From NCBI GenBank assembly GCA_942492065.1, contig CALODV010000013.1, positions 434,001 through 498,000 of the forward strand: 64,000 nt of DNA, written 5' to 3'. Source of the stretch: G963665815 sp942492065 (GTDB lineage: Bacteria; Cloacimonadota; Cloacimonadia; Cloacimonadales; JAIOQZ01). This document shows, in pieces, positions 59,071 through 64,000 of the stretch (the first letter of the stretch is position 1; every line of letters starts with the position of its first letter). The notes under the pieces were generated by a model. It was not told where the DNA came from. It worked only from the letters and a program-made list of their open reading frames with translations, and did not search any database. The translations under genes and the position numbers were made by a program.

Positions 59071-59628
59071 GGTTATATCTTCCATAGTTTTTTCTACGTT
59101 TTCAACTTCTTTCTGAACAGGTTCTTCTACTTTTTCTTCCTGAACAGGTTCTTCTACTACTTCTTCTTTCTTGATTACTTCGAAAGAATCGCTTTTAACA
59201 ATAATATTCAAAGTAGCTGTCACATCTGCTGCAAAGTTAACAGCAACTTCCATGTTTCCAACTTCTTTAATATGCTTATCAAGGGCAATAGAAGATTTAT
59301 GTACAGTTACATCAGCTTCAGCAAGCTTTGCAACAATATCGTTTTCAGATACTGATCCGAAAAGGTGTCCTTTCTCATCAGTTTTCTTTTCAAAAACGAT
59401 TTCCATACCATTAATCTTAGCTGCAATTTCTTTCATTGCCGCGAGTTCTTTTTCTTTTTCAGCAGCAGCTGCTGTTTTAATGCCTTCTATCTTCTTCTTA
59501 TTAGAAGCAGAAGCCATTATTGCCTTCCCCTGTGGGAGAAGAAAGTTACGAGCAAAACCATTTGCAACTTTTACTATATCACCAGCCTGCCCGAGCTTTT
59601 TTATATCATTCATTAAGATTATTTCCAT
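59065..59628 (-). CDS. rplI: 50S ribosomal protein L9 with acidic C-terminal extension
   Basis: 187 aa against ~148 normally. N-terminal domain starts MEIILMNDIKKLGQAGDIV and has GFARNFLLPQGKA. C-terminal domain includes EKGHLFGSV. After residue ~150 comes a Glu/Val-rich tail with a 9-residue unit repeated (VEEPVQEEK, VEEPVQKEV), encoded by a 19-bp direct repeat at 59113-59131 and 59140-59158. The tail is not conserved in L9 and its function is unknown. The first 23 bp overlap the DUF2232 gene. Confidence 0.96.
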   Translation of the reverse strand: MEIILMNDIKKLGQAGDIVKVANGFARNFLLPQGKAIMASASNKKKIEGIKTAAAAEKEKELAAMKEIAAKINGMEIVFEKKTDEKGHLFGSVSENDIVAKLAEADVTVHKSSIALDKHIKEVGNMEVAVNFAADVTATLNIIVKSDSFEVIKKEEVVEEPVQEEKVEEPVQKEVENVEKTMEDITE

Positions 59629-60469
59629 TTTTCCTCCGAGTTACGAGTTTTCTAGAATTTAACCATGTATCGAATATTCCAATTAACGATATTATAATCC
59701 AAGTGTAAGGACTGAATAAAATCAGAATGAAAATTACTTTTGCCAAAACACTGCTCTGGAGAAGTTTCTGCCACCTGAATTCCAGGACAGAAATTCCCTG
59801 AAGAAAATACAGTGCCAGAACAATTATTGCAAAATTTGAACCAATTATTCTGGTTGGCTGAACAAGGAACAGCACAATTGCTGCGATCAACAAATAAATC
59901 AGATTATAATCGTTTCTGAAATTAAGATGATCCCAGACTATAATACCCATTTTGACTGCAATTCTTGATCCGAGATACATCATAAACAGGACATTAACTC
60001 CCAGAGATGGTACTAAATAGTTTGTCACCAGTTTTTCCATCAAATTACGAGTATCTTCGAAGTTTGCCGGAAGAGCTTCCGGGTCAGTCTCCATCAGTAC
60101 ATCAAACAGTTCATTTATTCCGTTCAGTATTGTCGTTCTGATATAATTATGAAAAACAAGCAAAACAATGATTGTCACTCCGTATTGGGCGTACAATGCA
60201 AACCTGAAGTCCTGCTTTTTCATTATTGCAAAATAAACAGGATAAAACAAGGTTACACTCATCAACCCGGTTAACACATCAAGTCTGGTAGCCAGACCGG
60301 CAAAATATGTTACTGCCAGAGTAATTGCACTGACAACAGCCAGTATTTTTATATCTGCTTTGTTTTCTTTCAGATACTTACCACTTATGATTATTGTAAA
60401 GATCGTTCCCAGTATCGGGACTTTAGTACCCAGAAGAGCACCAAGTATTGGATGAATATTCGCTAACAC
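59606..60469 (-). CDS. DUF2232 (YybS-like) membrane protein
   Basis: 287 aa, about eight hydrophobic helices. It sits between rpsR and rplI, the usual place of the DUF2232 gene in Firmicutes, Deltaproteobacteria and other groups. No catalytic motif is visible. It has an internal soluble loop about 130-155. Overlaps the rplI start by 23 bp. Confidence 0.8.
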   Translation of the reverse strand: MLANIHPILGALLGTKVPILGTIFTIIISGKYLKENKADIKILAVVSAITLAVTYFAGLATRLDVLTGLMSVTLFYPVYFAIMKKQDFRFALYAQYGVTIIVLLVFHNYIRTTILNGINELFDVLMETDPEALPANFEDTRNLMEKLVTNYLVPSLGVNVLFMMYLGSRIAVKMGIIVWDHLNFRNDYNLIYLLIAAIVLFLVQPTRIIGSNFAIIVLALYFLQGISVLEFRWQKLLQSSVLAKVIFILILFSPYTWIIISLIGIFDTWLNSRKLVTRRKNGNNLNE

Positions 60470-60472
60470 TAA

Positions 60473-60712
60473 TTAATCAACTTTATATGGCAGTAAAGCC
60501 ATTTGTCTTGCTTTTTTGATTTCTCCGGCAAGTTGTCTCTGGTGCTTAGCGCAAGTACCAGTGATTCTGGTTGGTTCAATTTTTCCTGATTCAGCTGTGA
60601 ACTTCTGAAGCAGATCAACATTTTTGTAATTTATTTCTAAATCTTTTTTTGCACAAAATTTGCAAAATTTCTTTTTAAATGTCTTTTTTCTTTTCATATC
60701 AAATCTAGCCAT
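60473..60712 (-). CDS. rpsR: 30S ribosomal protein S18 (zinc-binding form)
   Basis: 79 aa. Core IEPTRITGTCAKHQRQLAGEI is complete (GTCAKHQRQL). Cys17, Cys20, Cys54 and His57 form a likely zinc site, the C+ form that many genomes lack or pair with a Cys-less copy under zinc limitation. Confidence 0.98.
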   Translation of the reverse strand: MARFDMKRKKTFKKKFCKFCAKKDLEINYKNVDLLQKFTAESGKIEPTRITGTCAKHQRQLAGEIKKARQMALLPYKVD

Positions 60713-60741
60713 TTTTATCTCCTGTTATGACTTAACGCATT

Positions 60742-61182
60742 CTAGAATGGTACATCGTCATCTGTAACTTCCGGTTCCATGTTTGAAAGACTCTCAAAAT
60801 TAGAATCTTTGTCAGCACTTGCACCGGCATTATCGTTCCATTCAAGAAAGTGTACTTTATTCGCTACAATTTCAGTAAGTTTTCTTTTTTGTCCTTCTTT
60901 GGTTTCATAAGATCTGGTCTGTAAGTATCCTTCTATCATGACTGCGCTTCCTTTTGTTAAATATTCTACGCATTCTTCAGCTCTTTTACTCCAGACCACT
61001 ACATCCATATAAGATGATGATTTCTGAAACTCTCCGGAATTATCCCTGTACACCCTTTCAAAAGCTATTGGCAAAGAGGCAACAGGTGTGCCGCCTGCAG
61101 TATATCTTAATTCAATATCTCTTGTCAGTCTTCCGGTAATTGTTACAGTGTTAACTCTAGGGAATCTTAAATTCTTTGCCAT
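60742..61182 (-). CDS. ssb: Single-stranded DNA-binding protein
   Basis: 146 aa OB fold. Pattern: VNTVTITGRLTRDIELRYT, then ASLPIAFER and the C-terminal acidic tip DDDVPF that binds partner proteins. The rpsF-ssb-rpsR order is the widely conserved one. Confidence 0.97.
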   Translation of the reverse strand: MAKNLRFPRVNTVTITGRLTRDIELRYTAGGTPVASLPIAFERVYRDNSGEFQKSSSYMDVVVWSKRAEECVEYLTKGSAVMIEGYLQTRSYETKEGQKRKLTEIVANKVHFLEWNDNAGASADKDSNFESLSNMEPEVTDDDVPF

Positions 61183-61199
61183 TTTTCCTCCGTGCTTAG

Positions 61200-61481
61200 T
61201 TAGATGGACAAAATATTGTAACGTAATATTTTTTCATTCAAACGATAATGTCTTTCTAATTCAGGTAAACCTTCAGCTTTCATAGTGAAGTAGTTAAGGA
61301 AATAATATCCTTCTCTTTTCTTTTGGATTTCATAAGCTAAACGACGCTTTCCCCATTTTTCGGTTTCTGCTATTTCTCCGTCTTCGCCTGTAATCAGATC
61401 AAGAACGATCTGGTTTTCTTTAACTGCATCTTCTTCAGTTAAATCTGGATCAATAATGATCATACTTTCATACTTTTTCAA
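61200..61481 (-). CDS. rpsF: 30S ribosomal protein S6
   Basis: 93 aa, with MKKYESMIIIDPDLTEE, WGKRRLAYEIQKKREGYY and LNEKILRYNIL. Start overlaps the pth gene by 14 bp. Confidence 0.97.
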   Translation of the reverse strand: MKKYESMIIIDPDLTEEDAVKENQIVLDLITGEDGEIAETEKWGKRRLAYEIQKKREGYYFLNYFTMKAEGLPELERHYRLNEKILRYNILSI

Positions 61482-62094
61482 GTGTTTCCTCCTTTGGACT
61501 TAATGATTCTGGTTCACCCAGAATAGTAGGATTTTGAATAATTTCTTTTTTACTTTGAGTTTTACTTACAAAATCCAGTGCTTTTTGAAAAGAGTCTTTA
61601 CAGTATATTTCAATAAATTTTTGCGACAGTTCCAGTGATTCTTCAAGAATCTTAAATTCTTTTTCAGAAAAATCAGCAAGAACAAAATCACTTAGGTTTT
61701 CTTCTGCAGGCATGCCAACTCCGACTCTCAGCCTCTTCCAGTCTTTGTGACCGACATGTTCAATAATGGATTTTAATCCGTTATGTCCGCCATCTCCGCC
61801 TTTGAGCCTGAATCTGAGTTTTCCGACATCCAGGTTAATATCATCCACGATAATGAATATATCATCAAATTCTCTAATATCCATCACTTCACGGATAACT
61901 ATTCCACTTCTATTCATATACAGTTCTGGTTTAACATAATAATCACCGTCTAAGATGAAATACGAATAACCCACAGCTTGGATATATTGTTTTCCATTGC
62001 TCTCAGCAATTTTGTCAAGCAGCATGAAGCCAATATTGTGCCTGCTTCTGATATAGTGTTTTCCCGGATTTCCGAGACCTGCGATTAGTTTCAT
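61468..62094 (-). CDS. pth: Peptidyl-tRNA hydrolase
   Basis: 208 aa. It has MKLIAGLGNPGKHYIRSRHN (Asn and His catalytic residues), YMNRSGI and DDINLDVGKLR, followed by KGGDGGHNGLKS. The C-terminal ~25 residues form a Lys/Glu-rich tail. Releases tRNA from stalled peptidyl-tRNA. Overlaps the rplY stop in a TAATG-type junction. Confidence 0.97.
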   Translation of the reverse strand: MKLIAGLGNPGKHYIRSRHNIGFMLLDKIAESNGKQYIQAVGYSYFILDGDYYVKPELYMNRSGIVIREVMDIREFDDIFIIVDDINLDVGKLRFRLKGGDGGHNGLKSIIEHVGHKDWKRLRVGVGMPAEENLSDFVLADFSEKEFKILEESLELSQKFIEIYCKDSFQKALDFVSKTQSKKEIIQNPTILGEPESLSPKEETLEKV

Positions 62095-62702
62095 TATTCT
62101 TCGGAAGCGGTTGTTTCTTCTTCTTCCTCTTCTTCTTCGTCAGATGATTTAGCTCCTCTGACTGCATGAACTGATACAACCAGAACTCTACCGGCTGTTC
62201 TTGTGTTCATTTCACCAAGATCAAGATCTTCAACATGGATACTGTCGCCAATTTTTAATTGTGACATATCTACCTGGATATCTTCTTTGATATGCATTGG
62301 TAAACTGTAAACATGAAGCTTTCTGATACCATACTCAATTACTCCACCGGCTTTAACACCAATAGGTGATCCGCTAAGAACAATTGGGATGTCCAGACTG
62401 ATTTCTGAGCCTTCATGAAGTTCCATGAAATCAACATGAAGCACTCTTCTTGATACAGGATGAATTTGCTTATCCTTAATGATGGTCTTAATTTCTTTAC
62501 CATCTACAGTAATATTAAAGAACGTAACATGTCCAAAGCTCTTTTTGAACTGCTTTGTAAATTCGTTTTCAGCGATAAATACTTTTGTACCGGGCTTACC
62601 CTGTCCATATATTACCGCTGGGATTCTTCCCTCTTTACGTGCAGTGTTCATTTCAGCTTTAGTACCAAGTACACGTACTTCAGCGTTCAAATTCAAATTC
62701 AT
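62094..62702 (-). CDS. rplY: 50S ribosomal protein L25/general stress protein Ctc
   Basis: 202 aa, long form with the TL5/CTC C-terminal domain. 5S rRNA-binding N-terminal half (EGRIPAVIYGQG, LHVDFMEL), then the second domain (LSGSPIGVKAGGVIEYG) and a Glu-rich tail (DEEEEEEEE). Between prs and pth, the usual context. Confidence 0.95.
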   Translation of the reverse strand: MNLNLNAEVRVLGTKAEMNTARKEGRIPAVIYGQGKPGTKVFIAENEFTKQFKKSFGHVTFFNITVDGKEIKTIIKDKQIHPVSRRVLHVDFMELHEGSEISLDIPIVLSGSPIGVKAGGVIEYGIRKLHVYSLPMHIKEDIQVDMSQLKIGDSIHVEDLDLGEMNTRTAGRVLVVSVHAVRGAKSSDEEEEEEEETTASEE

Positions 62703-62742
62703 TCATTCCTCCACTAAATTAACTTTTCTTGAGCTTATTGCT

Positions 62743-63684
62743 CTACCTGAATAATATACTAATCGACTCTTCGATATGAATCTTTTTGATGGCTATTGCC
62801 AATAGTTCTGCAATGGAAAGCTGAACAATCTTATTGCTCTTCTTTTCCCCAAGCGGAACTGTATTTGTTATAAATAACTTCTCAATTGGCGAATTATCTA
62901 TTTTTTCAACAGCGTTACCCGATAACACTCCATGAACACAGGCTGCATATACTTTCTTAGCTCCATGATCTTTTAATCCCTGAGCTATCTTAGTTAAAGA
63001 GCCTCCTGTATCAATAATATCGTCGAACAAAATTGCAACTTTTCCTTCGACATCACCAATGATATTAAGAATTTCGGCATTATCATTATTGTCAACACGT
63101 CTTTTGTCACCGATAGCCAATCCTGTTTTCAATCTCTTAGCCAGCTGTCGAGCTCTGTTCGCTCCTCCGGAATCCGGAGAGACTACGACAATTTCATCAT
63201 TATCAATGTTGGACTTGATATGTCGTGCAAAAATCGGTGTTGAAATTAAATGATCAACTGGAATATTAAAGAAACCCTGAATTTGCTCAGCATGGAGATC
63301 AACAGAAATAACTCTGTCAGCTCCGGCCGTCTCAAGCAGATCTGCTACAAGTTTTGCAGTAATAGGCACTCTTGGCTGATCTTTCTTATCTGATCTCGCA
63401 TATCCGTAATACGGGATTACACAGTTAATGCGCTGCGCTGATGCTCTTTTAAAAGCATCTATCATAATAAGCAATTCCATTAAGTTATCATTTGTAGGCA
63501 TACATGTTGACTGTATTATGAAGATATCTGCTCCACGAACATTCTCATTAATCTTCACAAAACTATCATCATTGGAAAATTTAAATACGTCTGCATCCCC
63601 AATAGGGATACCGGCAAAATTTGCAACCTCTTTTGCTAACTCTATGTTTGAGTTTCCCGAAAAAATTTTCATTCTTGAAAACAT
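62743..63684 (-). CDS. prs: Ribose-phosphate pyrophosphokinase
   Basis: 313 aa. It has the phosphate-binding IIQSTCMPTNDNLME, PYYGYARSDKK, VISVDLHAEQIQGFF, VVSPDSGGANRA and the PRPP loop AILFDDIIDTGGSL. Makes PRPP from ribose-5-phosphate and ATP. It starts 1 nt after the ispE stop with GGAAG as ribosome site. Confidence 0.98.
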   Translation of the reverse strand: MFSRMKIFSGNSNIELAKEVANFAGIPIGDADVFKFSNDDSFVKINENVRGADIFIIQSTCMPTNDNLMELLIMIDAFKRASAQRINCVIPYYGYARSDKKDQPRVPITAKLVADLLETAGADRVISVDLHAEQIQGFFNIPVDHLISTPIFARHIKSNIDNDEIVVVSPDSGGANRARQLAKRLKTGLAIGDKRRVDNNDNAEILNIIGDVEGKVAILFDDIIDTGGSLTKIAQGLKDHGAKKVYAACVHGVLSGNAVEKIDNSPIEKLFITNTVPLGEKKSNKIVQLSIAELLAIAIKKIHIEESISILFR

Positions 63685-63685
63685 T

Positions 63686-64000
63686 TTACTTCCGTTTTAT
63701 AGTTTTTGTAAGGTATGTCCAATAACCTGAGTTTTTAAAGTAGTCAATAAATTCCTCAGCCTGATCTGCACTTTTACAGAAGCAGATCACAGTTGGGCCG
63801 CTTCCAGATAATATTGAGTACGCACCTTTATCTCTGCAATAATCAATAATTGCTTTTACTTTCGGAAACTTTCCGGCAATAAATGGCTCAAGATCGTTAC
63901 AGGATAGTGCAACATCTTTTCTGTTGATATATTCCTCTGCCGAACAGTCTATAATAGTTTCATTGAAACCTTTATATGCTTCTCCACTTGATACATGGAA
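63686..64000 (-). CDS. ispE: 4-diphosphocytidyl-2-C-methyl-D-erythritol kinase, C-terminal part (5' end outside window)
   Basis: The 104 readable codons end at TAA 63688-63686. The segment contains VSSGEAYKGF, NDLEPFIAGKFP and the GHMP C-terminal motif LSGSGPTVICFCK, which identify IspE of the non-mevalonate isoprenoid pathway. The pair ispE-prs and the downstream rplY-pth order are conserved in many bacteria. Confidence 0.93.
   Translation of the reverse strand, partial: FHVSSGEAYKGFNETIIDCSAEEYINRKDVALSCNDLEPFIAGKFPKVKAIIDYCRDKGAYSILSGSGPTVICFCKSADQAEEFIDYFKNSGYWTYLTKTIKRK

Overview
The window is 64 kb of AT-rich, gene-dense bacterial chromosome, cut inside a gene at each end (feoA-like at the left, ispE at the right). 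The gene content suggests a Gram-negative bacterium of the Fibrobacteres-Chlorobi-Bacteroidetes (FCB) superphylum or a related candidate phylum. Evidence for this is two GWxTD-domain proteins, an outer-membrane barrel protein, lipoproteins, an LpxH-like phosphoesterase, a TolQ/TolR/AgmX-type envelope operon and a eukaryote-type UDP-glucose pyrophosphorylase. I cannot fix the phylum from the sequence alone. I saw no rRNA, tRNA, CRISPR array, transposase or prophage.

Layout, left to right. (1) 1-2961, minus strand: an iron locus with a DtxR-type regulator, feoB and a His/Cys-rich FeoA-like protein, behind two tandem GTTAG-N6-CTAAC palindromes. (2) 2999-4478: a zinc-ribbon membrane protein and an EFR1-type flavodoxin/ferredoxin. 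(3) 4634-9543, plus strand: a tightly overlapped operon of O-antigen-ligase-like protein, AroD-AroE fusion, degenerate phosphoesterase and Xer recombinase. (4) 9886-13661, minus: DUF4159, LpxH-like hydrolase and three tandem cyclophilins predicted to sit in three compartments. (5) 13831-16799: histidine kinase, REC-HDOD and REC-zinc-ribbon signalling genes. (6) 16825-24726: PgpH-type HD phosphodiesterase, YbeY, CorC/CNNM protein, DUF3108, HisS-like paralog and NagZ, plus a lipoprotein/LysM pair. (7) 24913-27303: priA. (8) 27335-38397: an 11-kb operon encoding a barrel protein, two TPR proteins (one of 1448 aa), a small secreted protein, TolQ, two TolR-like subunits and an AgmX/TonB-like protein. 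This reads as a proton-motive-force-driven trans-envelope machine related in composition to the Agl-Glt apparatus, and is the most interesting system here. (9) 38491-44892: yraN, then dnaE followed by two GWxTD genes. (10) 45152-46696, plus: an HNH nuclease and a shortened HpaII-like restriction protein. (11) 46769-53181: butyrate kinase, M20 amidohydrolase, hemW, lepB and UGPase, with repeat-bearing spacers. (12) 53428-64000: housekeeping runs, dciA-rpe-ffh-rpsP-khpA-rimM-trmD-SPOUT-rplS and ispE-prs-rplY-pth-rpsF-ssb-rpsR-DUF2232-rplI.

Most genes are on the minus strand in runs with 1-23 bp overlaps (many TAATG or ATGA junctions), so translational coupling is the norm. Several strong intrinsic terminators separate the units. 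In two places (priA and the pgpH-type gene) a hairpin just after one gene contains the Shine-Dalgarno-like sequence of the next, a possible local control device.
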